Positions 52,316 to 61,492 of a stretch of 64,000 nucleotides of DNA are shown here, one piece after another (the stretch's first letter is position 1; each line of letters starts with the position of its first letter). The notes below the pieces were generated by a model, which saw only the letters and a program-made list of their open reading frames with translations, made no database searches and had not been told where the DNA came from. Origin of the DNA: Lichenicola cladoniae. Its GTDB lineage: Bacteria; Pseudomonadota; Alphaproteobacteria; Acetobacterales; Acetobacteraceae. The stretch lies in NCBI RefSeq assembly GCF_013201075.1, contig NZ_CP053708.1, positions 2,485,501 through 2,549,500 on the forward strand, read 5' to 3'. A program made the translations under genes and the position numbers.

Positions 52316-53310
52316 GCGTTCCCCGTCGCTCGCGGCATCAGCATATCCGCGATCTCCCCCGCCAGCACCGGGGCCAGCAGGAAGCCGTGCCGGTACATGC
52401 CGTTCATGCAGATGGTGCCGCCCTCCCGGACCAGCCGCGGCATGTTGTCGCCGAACGAGGGTCGCAGGTCGGCGGCGATCTCGAGGATTTCCGCCTCCGC
52501 AAACGCCGGATGCAAGGCGAACGCGGCACTCATCAATTCCATCATCGACCGCAGCCTCGGTGGCCCTCGTTCCTCGCTTTCGAGCATCGTCGCGCCGACC
52601 ATGAAGATGCGAGTCCCCTCCTCGTCATCCTTGGTATCGCGTGGAACGATGTAGAGCGGGAACCGCGGATGCAGCAGGCGCACCGGCCGGTTGAGCATGA
52701 TGCCACGCCCGCGCAACAGCAGCATCTCGCCACGCACGCCGCGCAGCCCGGGCAGCACCGTGCGGGCCCCGACACCACGGCAATCGACGATGTGGTCGAA
52801 CCGACCCGCCGGCCTCTCCGGCTGGTCCAGCACCACGCGCCCACCGAGAGCCTCGAGCCGATGCACCAGTGCAGGCAGCGCCACCCGAGGATCGAGATGC
52901 GCCTCGCCCGGGTAGAACAGCCCGCGCGCGAAGCGGCCCTGCAGATCGGGCTCCAGCGCATCGATCCCTGCACGGTCGAGCGTCTCATGGCCGGTGGTGC
53001 GCCGGGCAAAGCGCGCCAGTTCGGCACCGTCCCGCGACAAGGCCAGCACCAGGCTGCCGGCGGTTCGCGTTTCCGGCACCCTGGCGCGCCACCAGTCCAG
53101 CGACGGCATCGACCGCTCGGTGAACCCGGCCGGTGCGGTTTCCGCCTCGCACCAGGGGCTGAGCATGCCGCCCGCCTTCCACGACGCACCGGACCCGATC
53201 CGCGAGCCTGCTTCGACCAGTGTCACCGCGGCGCCGCGTTCCGCCAGGGTCACCGCAGCTGCCAGCCCGGCGACGCCGCCGCCCCGCACCAGGATCGCGG
53301 GAACGTTCAT
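52312..53310 (-). CDS. thiO: Glycine oxidase ThiO
   Basis: 332-residue FAD-dependent amine oxidase that oxidises glycine to dehydroglycine for ThiG in aerobes. FAD motif GGGVAGLAAAVTLAERGAAVTLVE at the N-terminus, AGGMLSPWCEAE, and the C-terminal NGMYRHGFLLAPVLAG. Its start overlaps the large RgpF/HAD gene by 4 nt, so the thi genes have no promoter region of their own here. Confidence 0.92.
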   Translation of the reverse strand: MNVPAILVRGGGVAGLAAAVTLAERGAAVTLVEAGSRIGSGASWKAGGMLSPWCEAETAPAGFTERSMPSLDWWRARVPETRTAGSLVLALSRDGAELARFARRTTGHETLDRAGIDALEPDLQGRFARGLFYPGEAHLDPRVALPALVHRLEALGGRVVLDQPERPAGRFDHIVDCRGVGARTVLPGLRGVRGEMLLLRGRGIMLNRPVRLLHPRFPLYIVPRDTKDDEEGTRIFMVGATMLESEERGPPRLRSMMELMSAAFALHPAFAEAEILEIAADLRPSFGDNMPRLVREGGTICMNGMYRHGFLLAPVLAGEIADMLMPRATGNA

Positions 53311-56300
53311 GCCGGTGGCGAGGGCGGCGTCGGCGACGGGGGGATCCCCAGGTGGCTGAACACCGCGATCTCGCCGTTGCCGCAGAAATCGTCCTCGACC
53401 GCCAGGCTCGCCACCAGCTCTGACGACAGCTTGAGGCGCCCGTCGCGCACGGCCTGCAGCATCGAAGTCGCCGCTTCCGGGCGAAACGGCAAATCCAGCA
53501 GATCCGGGCCATAGGTCCGCATCAGCGTCAGCGCATACGCTTCGGCCCCCTGGTACAGGCGCTCCAGCGTGGCGAACTGTTTCTGCGACTGTCCGTCGTG
53601 CCGGAACACCGGTGCGTGGTCCTCGTCATAGCCGATCACCTGGCCATGCGGCGCGGTCAGGAACGCCTCCAGCATCAACCCATAGCCGCCGGTGAAGCTC
53701 CCGACGTCGCCTTCCGCGAACGCGCCGAACGCGTGCCCGCCAAGCCGGCGCACCTGCGCGGCAGCCTCGGAGACGCCCATATAGAGACCGACCAAGGGCT
53801 GTCCGAGGACGCCCTGGATCGCCGACTGCATTGTGCCGCTGTAGCCGACATCGACAAACCCCGCGCGTATGCCGGGCGTCATGCCGCTCGCTCGCGCATA
53901 GGCGGTGAACGCCTCCGCCGCATGCCGTCCATGTGCCACGATCCGCTCGCGCATGAGCTCCATCATGCAGCGCACGAGGTCGTTGTCGCGCGGCAGGGAA
54001 ATCATCGTGTGCTGCAGGCCGAACGTCTCTTCGGCGGCGAAGCCGAAGCGCGCCAGGAAGAATGCGCTCAACGATCCGTTGAAGCCGGCGCCGGCCAGCA
54101 CCGCATCGGGGTCGAGCCCCGCACCCTGCGCAGCTGCAAGAGCCGCCCGGCGGGAACAATGGAAATACGTGGCGGGCGGCAGATCGTCGCGTCTGCCGGC
54201 GCTGCGCACGGCATCGTACAGCCGCTTCAGGAAATAGCCCTCGCGTGCCACGAAGAACAACCGATCGAGATGCCGCGTGGTGGGATGGCGCGCGAGCCAG
54301 CCGACAAACGCGAACATCAGCGGTCCTAGCAGCACCGCGCCCGCCTGCTCGGGCTGCACGACCGGGCCGGTCGAGCCCGGAGCGATGTAGGGCGAATTGA
54401 ACAGCTGCGCCGCCAGCGGCCCGAGCAGGATGTCATCGCCCAGCGGGCGCGTGCCGTCCGAGCCTGGCACGGTTCCAAGCCCGTACAGGTCGAACAAAGA
54501 TGCCGGACTCATGACATGGAAATGCCTGATCCCGGCATCGGCGGTCTTCTGGATGTCGGACTGCTCGTTGTCGCCGATATGCAGCAGGCGTCCGGGGCCC
54601 GCATCCTCGGCCGCCGCTACGGCCAGCCAGAGATCTCCGCGATCCTTGCGCGCACGCCGTTCCGACGAAAGATAGACCGCGTCGGCTAGTTCGCCGATCC
54701 CGTGCTGCGCGAGTAACGTGTCGAGCACGCGTCGCGGCAGGTAGCTGTCGCTGGTCAGGATGACCCGCCGGCCGGCCTGCCGAGCGAACCGCAGGGAGGC
54801 GAGCACGATCTCTCGCGGCAGCAACAGCCGCAGGTCGAGCACCACTTCCTGGTGCTGCACGAAGTCGATCGCCGCCTCGCTCCAGCCCGGCGGCACCAGG
54901 GTACGGAAGCGCGCATGGATCTCGTCGAGATCGACGTCGCCGATCCAATCGCGGTCCGCGCGCGCGGCATGCTCCGCAGCCTGCCGATGCAGCCCGTAAT
55001 TGTCGGCGCCCGGAAATCGTCGCGCAGCCTGGAAGGCGATGAAGCGATGCGCGGCGTCCGGTGCCAGGCATTCCCGGGTCAGCAGCGTGTCGAAGATGTC
55101 GAACGACACGGTATCGACATGGTTGAAGGTGTCCAGCAGCCCGTCATGCGATGCCGCCACATACTGCTCCAGATTGCGACTGCCCCAGCCCGGCCGGTAC
55201 AGGCCATGCCGATAATCGAGCTCGCCGAACCCGTAGCCCGCATCGGCGGCAACCAGCACGATGCTGCGCTCGATCGCATGCATCACGGTGCCATCGATCT
55301 GCCCATGCTCGGGCGGGAAATCGTCCAGCACCCAGTCATGATCCAGAAGCTTGGCGATGGCACTCGTTCGCGCCCAGAACATGCCGCCGATCGGGTAGTC
55401 GAACATGCCGCGTGGTACGGAGATCTTCAGACCGAGCCGATCGAACAAAGGCTGCGCCAGATGCCGGTTCGACAGCCAGTTGTAGCCCCAATACCGCATC
55501 TCCTCGCCCGGGCATGCGGTCAGTACGCCGAGTTTCGGGTCGGCGATGAAGCGTTCGATGATCCCGCTGACGACCGGGCCCGCGGGCAGCAGCGTACGCA
55601 GCAACGATTGCCGCCATCCGGCGAGCTCGCCGCCGCCGTATAGCGACTTCTTGGTATGCAGGTGCAGCACCAGGTCATGGCTCATGACCGCATCGCGAAA
55701 GCCGATCAGGAACGGCCCGAAATTACGGCCGCGGTTGGGGCCGACGCGTACCAGCAGCTCGGCATCGAGCGATGCCGCCTGGAAGACGCTACGGATGCTG
55801 GCGGCTTTTTCTTCCTCGTCGGTGGTGACGAGCAGGCTGAAGCGATAGGGCATCATCGCCAGTGCCCTGCAGATCTCGTAGAACAGCTCGGCATAGAATA
55901 CATGCACGACGACTGCGATCCGCGGCCGGGCCGATGGCATCGCCAGCGACGGCTGCGGCGTGACCGGCCGCTCCAGCGGATTCCAGCCCGTATCCTGCAG
56001 CACCGAGATCGACGGCAGGCCCGCCGCATGGCCTGACTCGAGGTAATGGACCAGCGGGTCGTCGACACCGGGTTGCAGCTGCCAGGCCCGCCGCAGATAG
56101 GCACGTGCGTCGAACAAGGGTCCGGGCGAGGCCAGTGCCGCGACACCATGCGACCGGTAGTGATCGAGTGGTGCCAGGTCGCTGGCGGCTGCCGAGGGCA
56201 TATGCCGGCGATACCATTCGCCATCGAACAGGCCGGATGTTTCCAGCAAAATCCGTCGCGCCACGACCGCCGCACGCCGCGCCTGCCCCGCTTCCAGGGC

Positions 56301-56336
56301 ATCGTCCGGGACCGGTATTCCATCCACTCTGGTCAA
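53307..56336 (-). CDS. Large RgpF-type glycan protein with HAD-like domain
   Basis: 1009 residues. About 138-400: rhamnan synthesis protein F (RgpF) type domain (RIAVVVHVFYAELFYEI, LHTKKSLYGG, YPIGGMFWAR). About 405-640: HAD-superfamily phosphatase-like domain with SFDIFDTLLTRECL, VILTSDSYLP and HIGDNEQSD, the complete HAD set. The rest (about 650-1000) is an uncharacterised region seen in such proteins. N-terminal 110 residues contain DxxxYRRHMP-like repeats. Probably acts in O-antigen or surface glycan assembly. Overlaps thiO at its 3' end. Confidence 0.82.
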   Translation of the reverse strand: MTRVDGIPVPDDALEAGQARRAAVVARRILLETSGLFDGEWYRRHMPSAAASDLAPLDHYRSHGVAALASPGPLFDARAYLRRAWQLQPGVDDPLVHYLESGHAAGLPSISVLQDTGWNPLERPVTPQPSLAMPSARPRIAVVVHVFYAELFYEICRALAMMPYRFSLLVTTDEEEKAASIRSVFQAASLDAELLVRVGPNRGRNFGPFLIGFRDAVMSHDLVLHLHTKKSLYGGGELAGWRQSLLRTLLPAGPVVSGIIERFIADPKLGVLTACPGEEMRYWGYNWLSNRHLAQPLFDRLGLKISVPRGMFDYPIGGMFWARTSAIAKLLDHDWVLDDFPPEHGQIDGTVMHAIERSIVLVAADAGYGFGELDYRHGLYRPGWGSRNLEQYVAASHDGLLDTFNHVDTVSFDIFDTLLTRECLAPDAAHRFIAFQAARRFPGADNYGLHRQAAEHAARADRDWIGDVDLDEIHARFRTLVPPGWSEAAIDFVQHQEVVLDLRLLLPREIVLASLRFARQAGRRVILTSDSYLPRRVLDTLLAQHGIGELADAVYLSSERRARKDRGDLWLAVAAAEDAGPGRLLHIGDNEQSDIQKTADAGIRHFHVMSPASLFDLYGLGTVPGSDGTRPLGDDILLGPLAAQLFNSPYIAPGSTGPVVQPEQAGAVLLGPLMFAFVGWLARHPTTRHLDRLFFVAREGYFLKRLYDAVRSAGRRDDLPPATYFHCSRRAALAAAQGAGLDPDAVLAGAGFNGSLSAFFLARFGFAAEETFGLQHTMISLPRDNDLVRCMMELMRERIVAHGRHAAEAFTAYARASGMTPGIRAGFVDVGYSGTMQSAIQGVLGQPLVGLYMGVSEAAAQVRRLGGHAFGAFAEGDVGSFTGGYGLMLEAFLTAPHGQVIGYDEDHAPVFRHDGQSQKQFATLERLYQGAEAYALTLMRTYGPDLLDLPFRPEAATSMLQAVRDGRLKLSSELVASLAVEDDFCGNGEIAVFSHLGIPPSPTPPSPPA

Positions 56337-56414
56337 GGCGCGATCCGGTGAGTCATGGCGCCGATCCTACCACCCCGCCTCGCCGGCGTTAACCGCCAGG
56401 CGCCGCGCCTGATA

Positions 56415-57263
56415 TCAGGCCACCACGCGGTGCCGGCCGCTGCAGAGTTCGAAGCCGTCATCGCGCGCGACGGCGATCAAGGTGATCCCGGCCTGCTCAG
56501 CCATGCGCAGTGCGAGCGCGGTCGGCGCCGAGACGGCCGCCAGCATCGGCGCCCCCATAATGGCCGCCTTCTGCACCAATTCGACCGAGATGCGGCTGGT
56601 CATTACCAGGATCCCCTGGGCGAGATCGGTGCGCCTGGCCGCCAGCGCGCCGTGCAGCTTGTCGAGCGCGTTGTGCCGGCCGACATCCTCGCGGACCGCG
56701 ACCAGCCCATCCGCCTCGGTCCAGAAACCGGCCGCATGCACCGCGTGGGTCCGGCGATTCAGCGCCTGCGCCGGCCGCAGCGACGCCACGGCCTCCTGCA
56801 CCTGGCTCGCCGTGTAGCGTCGCCCCTCCGGCACAGGTCGTAGCGGCCGCAGTGCCGCATCGAGGCTTTCCAGCCCGCACAGGCCGCAGCCGGTCGGACC
56901 GGCGATATGCCGGCGGCGCCGGTCGAGCCCTCGCATCCGCTCCTCGCCGATCCAGAGCCTCAGTTCGACGCCGCGCGGCGGCTCGCCCTCGGCGCCCGGC
57001 ACCGTGAACAGTTCCAACTCCTCGATCTCGTCCGGGCTCCGCACGATCTCCTCGGACAGGCTGAAGCCGAGCGCGAAATCCTCCAGGTCGAGCGGGCTGG
57101 CCATCATCACGGCGTGCGAGACGCGGTTGTAGGAGAGTGCCACCGGCATCTCCTCGGGGATTTCGCGTTCGCCCTGAACGAATGACCCCTCAAGCCAGGC
57201 CAGCCGCTCGATGATGCGTGTCGCCGGATGTGCGGCCGACGATTGCGGGTCTCGGTCTTCCAT
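56415..57263 (-). CDS. fdhD: Formate dehydrogenase sulfurtransferase FdhD
   Basis: 282 residues. FdhD passes sulfur from IscS to the molybdenum bis-MGD cofactor of formate dehydrogenase. The catalytic CxxC loop is GCGLCG (about residue 125-130) and the C-terminal NALDKLHGAL, TSRISVELVQKAA and GAPMLAAVSAPTALA are diagnostic. No fdh structural gene lies in the window. Confidence 0.93.
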   Translation of the reverse strand: MEDRDPQSSAAHPATRIIERLAWLEGSFVQGEREIPEEMPVALSYNRVSHAVMMASPLDLEDFALGFSLSEEIVRSPDEIEELELFTVPGAEGEPPRGVELRLWIGEERMRGLDRRRRHIAGPTGCGLCGLESLDAALRPLRPVPEGRRYTASQVQEAVASLRPAQALNRRTHAVHAAGFWTEADGLVAVREDVGRHNALDKLHGALAARRTDLAQGILVMTSRISVELVQKAAIMGAPMLAAVSAPTALALRMAEQAGITLIAVARDDGFELCSGRHRVVA

Positions 57264-57552
57264 TGGTGGCCTGTCCTCCCGATCTGCAGCGCGGCACGGC
57301 GATAGCTGGAAGCGTTCGAGGTTCGAAACAATGCCGGTACGAAATATCGCGATTACGGCGGCAGAGGCCGCAACGCACGACCGATAGAGAGCGAGCCCGT
57401 CACTTGTCTGCAGCTACTTGCCGAAACAGGATGGCGGCGCGCCGGACCGGTCGTCGCGAATTCGGCGTGCGCGATGCGATCGACCAGCCCACCCGAACGG
57501 TGCTCGTCGCGCCCTGATCAGTCCTAGTCCTATGATCGGGAGTTTGCGGCCG
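57264..57552. other. Intergenic region, nothing recognised
   Basis: 289 nt holding the fdhD promoter and the region downstream of glmS. No terminator hairpin or RNA motif was recognised. Confidence 0.35.
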
Positions 57553-59376
57553 CTACTCGACGGTGACCGACTTCGCGAGATTGCGCGGCTGGTCGACGTC
57601 GGTGCCCTTCAGCAGTGCCACCTCGTAGGCCAGCATCTGCACGGCGATGCTGTGCAGGATCGGCGCGGTGAAGCCGTGCACTTCCGGCAGCACCACCAGC
57701 CGCTCGGCGATTTTCCCCATCCGCGCCGCGCCGGCCGGGTCGGTGAACACCAGCAGCCGGCCACCGCGTGCCTGGGCTTCCTGCAGGTTGGACGCGGTTT
57801 TCTCGAACAACGGCCCGGACGGCGCGCTGGCGACCACCGGCACGCTCTTGTCGATCAGCGCGATCGGCCCGTGCTTCATCTCGCCGGCGGCATAGGCCTC
57901 GGCGTGGATGTAGCTGATCTCCTTCAGCTTCAACGCACCTTCGAGTGCGACCGGGAAATGCGAACCGCGGCCGAGATACAGCACGTCGCGCGCTTCCGCG
58001 ATGATAGCAGCGGCAGCGCGGATATCATCCCCAAGCCCGAACAGCTCGACAGCGCGGCTCGGCAGGTCGAGCAGCGCCTGCACCAGCTCCATTTCCCGCG
58101 CCTCGCCGATCACCCCGCGGGCCCGGCCGATGGCGATCGCCAGGCAGGCCAGGACCGAGAGCTGGGCGGTGAAGGCCTTGGTGCTGGCGACGCAGATTTC
58201 CGGGCCGGCGATTGTGTCCAGCACGATGTCGCTCTCACGCGCCATGGTGCTTTCCGGCACGTTCAGGATCGACATGACGTGCTGTCCGCCGGCTCGCAGC
58301 GAACGGAGTGCCGCCAGCGTATCCGCGGTCTCGCCGGACTGGCTGATCATCAGGCCGAGCCCGCCTTTGCTCAACGGCGGCTCGCGGTAGCGCAGTTCGC
58401 TGGCAACGTCCGCATCGACCGGAATGCGCGCCTCCGCTTCCAGCCAGTAGCGTCCGATCAGCCCGGCATAGAAGGCCGATCCGCAGGCGGTGACGGTGAT
58501 GCGCGGTATCGTGGCGAGGTCGAACGGCAGCTCCGGGAGTACGACACGACGGGTTGCCGGGTCGATCATCCGCTGCAGGGTCTGGCCGATCACCAGCGGG
58601 TGCTCGTGCAACTCCTTGTCCATGTAGTGGCGATAGCCGTCCTTGCCGATCGCATCGGCGGCCAGGGCGCTCAGCCGGATCTGGCGAACCACCGCGTTGC
58701 CGTCCATGTCGAAGAACTCGGCACCGTCGCGGGACACCACCGCCCAGTCGCCATCCGCCAGATAGGCGATCCGCCTTGTCAGCGGCGACAGGGCCAGGCT
58801 GTCCGAGCCCAGGAACATCTCGTTGTCGCCGAAGCCGACGGCCAGCGGCGCGCCATGACGGGCGCCGATCATCAGTTCCCGGTGCCCGGCGAAGATCATC
58901 GCCAGCGCGTAGGCGCCATGCAGCCGCTTCAGGCAGGCATGGGCCGCCTCGCGCGGCGCCATGCCCTGCTTCAGATTGAGGTCGACCAGTTGCGCCACCG
59001 TCTCGGTGTCGGTGTCGGTAGTGAATACCTGACCCTGCAGCTCGAGCTCGGCGCGCAGTTCCGCGTGGTTCTCGATGATGCCGTTATGCACAATGGACAC
59101 GCGCTCGGTGCCGTGCGGATGCGCGTTGCCCTCGGTCGGCGCGCCATGCGTCGCCCAGCGCGTATGGCCGATCCCGGTCACCCCCGGCAGGCCGCGCAGT
59201 TCCAGCACCCGGCCGAGATTGTCCAGCTTGCCCTCGGCCCGCCGCCGCTCGATGTGGCCGTTTACCAGCGTGGCGATCCCGGCCGAATCATAGCCGCGAT
59301 ATTCCAGCCGGCGCAGTGCCTCGAACAGTAGCGGGGTGGCTTCACGCACACCGACGACGCCGACGATGCCGCACAT
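57553..59376 (-). CDS. glmS: Glutamine-fructose-6-phosphate aminotransferase
   Basis: 607 residues. Makes glucosamine-6-phosphate, first step to UDP-GlcNAc. N-terminal glutaminase with Cys2 (MCGIVGVVG), RLEYRGYDSAGIA and GHTRWATHG; two SIS domains (CGSAFYAGLIGRYWLE; LGRGSHFPVALEGALKLKEISY), C-terminal DVDQPRNLAKSVTVE. Start overlaps the glmU stop by 1 nt, so both genes are coupled. No glmS ribozyme is expected in this group and none is seen. Confidence 0.96.
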   Translation of the reverse strand: MCGIVGVVGVREATPLLFEALRRLEYRGYDSAGIATLVNGHIERRRAEGKLDNLGRVLELRGLPGVTGIGHTRWATHGAPTEGNAHPHGTERVSIVHNGIIENHAELRAELELQGQVFTTDTDTETVAQLVDLNLKQGMAPREAAHACLKRLHGAYALAMIFAGHRELMIGARHGAPLAVGFGDNEMFLGSDSLALSPLTRRIAYLADGDWAVVSRDGAEFFDMDGNAVVRQIRLSALAADAIGKDGYRHYMDKELHEHPLVIGQTLQRMIDPATRRVVLPELPFDLATIPRITVTACGSAFYAGLIGRYWLEAEARIPVDADVASELRYREPPLSKGGLGLMISQSGETADTLAALRSLRAGGQHVMSILNVPESTMARESDIVLDTIAGPEICVASTKAFTAQLSVLACLAIAIGRARGVIGEAREMELVQALLDLPSRAVELFGLGDDIRAAAAIIAEARDVLYLGRGSHFPVALEGALKLKEISYIHAEAYAAGEMKHGPIALIDKSVPVVASAPSGPLFEKTASNLQEAQARGGRLLVFTDPAGAARMGKIAERLVVLPEVHGFTAPILHSIAVQMLAYEVALLKGTDVDQPRNLAKSVTVE

Positions 59377-60725
59377 CAGCGCTTCTCCTTCCTGATCCGG
59401 GCCCGCAGTTCGATCGCTCGGTCCGCCCGGGTTTCCTGCCGGGCACGCCCGAAGGCCAGCCCGTCCGCCGGGACGCTGCTGGTGATGGAGCTGCCGGCAG
59501 CCACGAACGCCCGGTCGCCGAGCGACAACGGCGCCACCAGGGTCGAGTTCGAGCCGACGAACACGTCCTCGCCTATGATGGTTCGGTGCTTCGACACACC
59601 GTCATAGTTGCAGGTGATGGTGCCGGCGCCGACATTGGATCGTGCCCCGATCGTCGCGTCGCCGAGGTAGGCCAGGTGATTGGCCTTGGCGCCGGCGCCC
59701 AGATGGGTCCCCTTGAGCTCGACGAAGTTGCCGACATGAGCGGCGGCATCGACCTGCGTCCCGGGACGCAGCCGGGCAAACGGCCCGATCATCGCACGCT
59801 CGCCGATGAACGCGCCTTCGAGATGGCTGAAGGCCCGGATCTCGGTACCATCGCCGACCGTCACGCCCGGGCCGAACACCACGTTCGGATGCACCGTCAC
59901 ATCGCGCCCGAGGATCGTGTCGGCGGAGAAGAATACCGTCTCCGGCGCCACCAGGGTCGCACCGTTCGCCATCGCCCGCAGGCGCAGGCGGCGCTGGATG
60001 ACGGCTTCCGCCTCCGCCAGCTCGGCGCGCGAGTTGATGCCCCGAAGCTCCTCTTCCGGCGCCTCGACGTAGCGCACCTGCGCGCCCTCGGAGGCGGCCA
60101 GGGCCACGACATCGGTCAGGTAGTACTCGTGGTTGGCATTCTCGTTGCGCACCTGAGCCAGCCAGCCAGCAAAGCGTCTGGCCTCGGCGCACAGCACGCC
60201 GGCGTTGCAGAGCCCGATCGACCTCTGCTCCGGGCTTGCGTCGGCCCACTCCACGATACGATCCACCGTCTCGCCGCCCTCGCCGTCCGGCCTGGTCACC
60301 AGCCGGCCGTATCGTGCCGGATCGGCGGGGCGCATTGCCAGCAAGGCCAGACCGGTCCCGGTCGTACGCCTGGTTGCGAGCAGGCGCTCGAGAGTGCTCT
60401 GGGTGATCAGCGGGTTGTCGGCATAAAGGACCGCGACGTCGCCCTCGCCGAACAGGCCGGCCGCCTGCATCGCCGCGTGCGCGGTGCCAAGCCGCTCGGC
60501 CTGGACCACTACCGTATGCGGCCTGGCCGCCTTCTCCAGCGCCTCCATGCCGGGTCCGACGACCACGATGATCCGGTCGAACACCGCGCTGCAGCTCTCG
60601 ATCAGGTGCTGGAGCATCGGCCGGCCGGCCAGCGGATGCTGGGCCTTCGGCAGGGAGGATTTCATGCGGGTGCCGAGGCCCGCTGCGAGCAGAACGGCGG
60701 TAGCGGGCTTGCGATCGGACATCAT
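59376..60725 (-). CDS. glmU: Bifunctional N-acetylglucosamine-1-phosphate uridyltransferase / glucosamine-1-phosphate acetyltransferase
   Basis: 449 residues. N-terminal uridyltransferase (LAAGLGTRMKSSLPKAQHPLAG; YADNPLI) and a C-terminal left-handed beta-helix acetyltransferase (GPFARLRPGTQV, LGDATIGARSNVGAGTITCNYDG, FVGSNSTLVAPLSLG). Catalyses the last two steps to UDP-GlcNAc for peptidoglycan and lipid A. Upstream partner of glmS, together supplying lpxB-dependent lipid A. Confidence 0.96.
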   Translation of the reverse strand: MMSDRKPATAVLLAAGLGTRMKSSLPKAQHPLAGRPMLQHLIESCSAVFDRIIVVVGPGMEALEKAARPHTVVVQAERLGTAHAAMQAAGLFGEGDVAVLYADNPLITQSTLERLLATRRTTGTGLALLAMRPADPARYGRLVTRPDGEGGETVDRIVEWADASPEQRSIGLCNAGVLCAEARRFAGWLAQVRNENANHEYYLTDVVALAASEGAQVRYVEAPEEELRGINSRAELAEAEAVIQRRLRLRAMANGATLVAPETVFFSADTILGRDVTVHPNVVFGPGVTVGDGTEIRAFSHLEGAFIGERAMIGPFARLRPGTQVDAAAHVGNFVELKGTHLGAGAKANHLAYLGDATIGARSNVGAGTITCNYDGVSKHRTIIGEDVFVGSNSTLVAPLSLGDRAFVAAGSSITSSVPADGLAFGRARQETRADRAIELRARIRKEKR

Positions 60726-61492
60726 CAGTGGCGGTAGCGGTCCTACGGGATCGCTGTCAAACCCGGCCGCCGCCTTCGCACATCAACAACAGTTTCGGAT
60801 TACTGCGCGCCGCCGGTCGCGGCCTCCCTCCGTCCAGGCTCGTCGCCGATCTGCTCGGCGGCGCGAACAGGATGCTGAAGCGGCTTTTGCCTGCTCGGGG
60901 CACCGGCTCCGAGCTTCGGCCGTTGGCCGCCAGCGGGCGCTTGGCCCCGGTTCAGCACCTCCACCACCAACGGCGCGCCGCAGGCGGATCCGGCGATCGC
61001 CAGAAGACCGGGGATCATCCGGCGCATGCAGCCGACGTCTCCGGGCGCTCTGGGATCGCCGGCATGTCGCAGGACCCCAACGCATGCCGACTGCCGATCA
61101 GGGGTCTGCACCGACTGGCCGGTTGCCGTGGCACGCGCGCTGCTGGCGGCACTCAGGATCGGCGTGGTGTTTGCCACGATCGACGCTGGCAACGGCCTCA
61201 CCTCCTGGAGCTCGACCCATCGCATATGCCGGCAGTGATCGCAGCGGCACGGCATGGCCGATCACTACACCCACGGCGCAGGAGCGCAGCGTGTCGGCTT
61301 CCGAGGTTTGTTTGAGGTTGGGGCTACGGAGTCCCAAAATCGGCCTCGCCGGCAAACTGAACGTTCAAAATATTGCACAAGTAATCGATATGGCGCGCAA
61401 TCTCTTTATCCAGACACCATCGGTAACGTATTCTTTATGACTTGCTGTATATAGTGATTAGATTACGAACGAGCGAGGTAAGGCCGGCAAGC
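60726..61492. other. Long intergenic region with only doubtful small ORFs
   Basis: About 770 nt. The left part (60780-61250) is GC-rich; a 75-codon minus-strand ORF (60800-61027; begins RRMIPGLLAIAGSACGAPL, signal-like) is possible but unsupported. The right 130 nt is markedly AT-richer and probably holds the promoter of the GGDEF-EAL gene; it contains the palindrome TGAACGTTCA (61358-61367). Confidence 0.35.

Noticed and set aside
56337-56414. Possible TPP riboswitch upstream of the glycan/thi transcript
   Set aside because: No CTGAGA or related THI-box core could be recognised in this short gap.
57264-57552. Possible RNA element near glmS
   Set aside because: It lies downstream of glmS, and no glmS ribozyme core is visible; glmS follows glmU with overlap.
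57418-59331. 637-codon plus-strand ORF
   Set aside because: Antisense of glmS.
60800-61027. 75-codon minus-strand ORF with signal-like start
   Set aside because: No ribosome-binding site and low-complexity tail; kept only as a remark in the intergenic entry.
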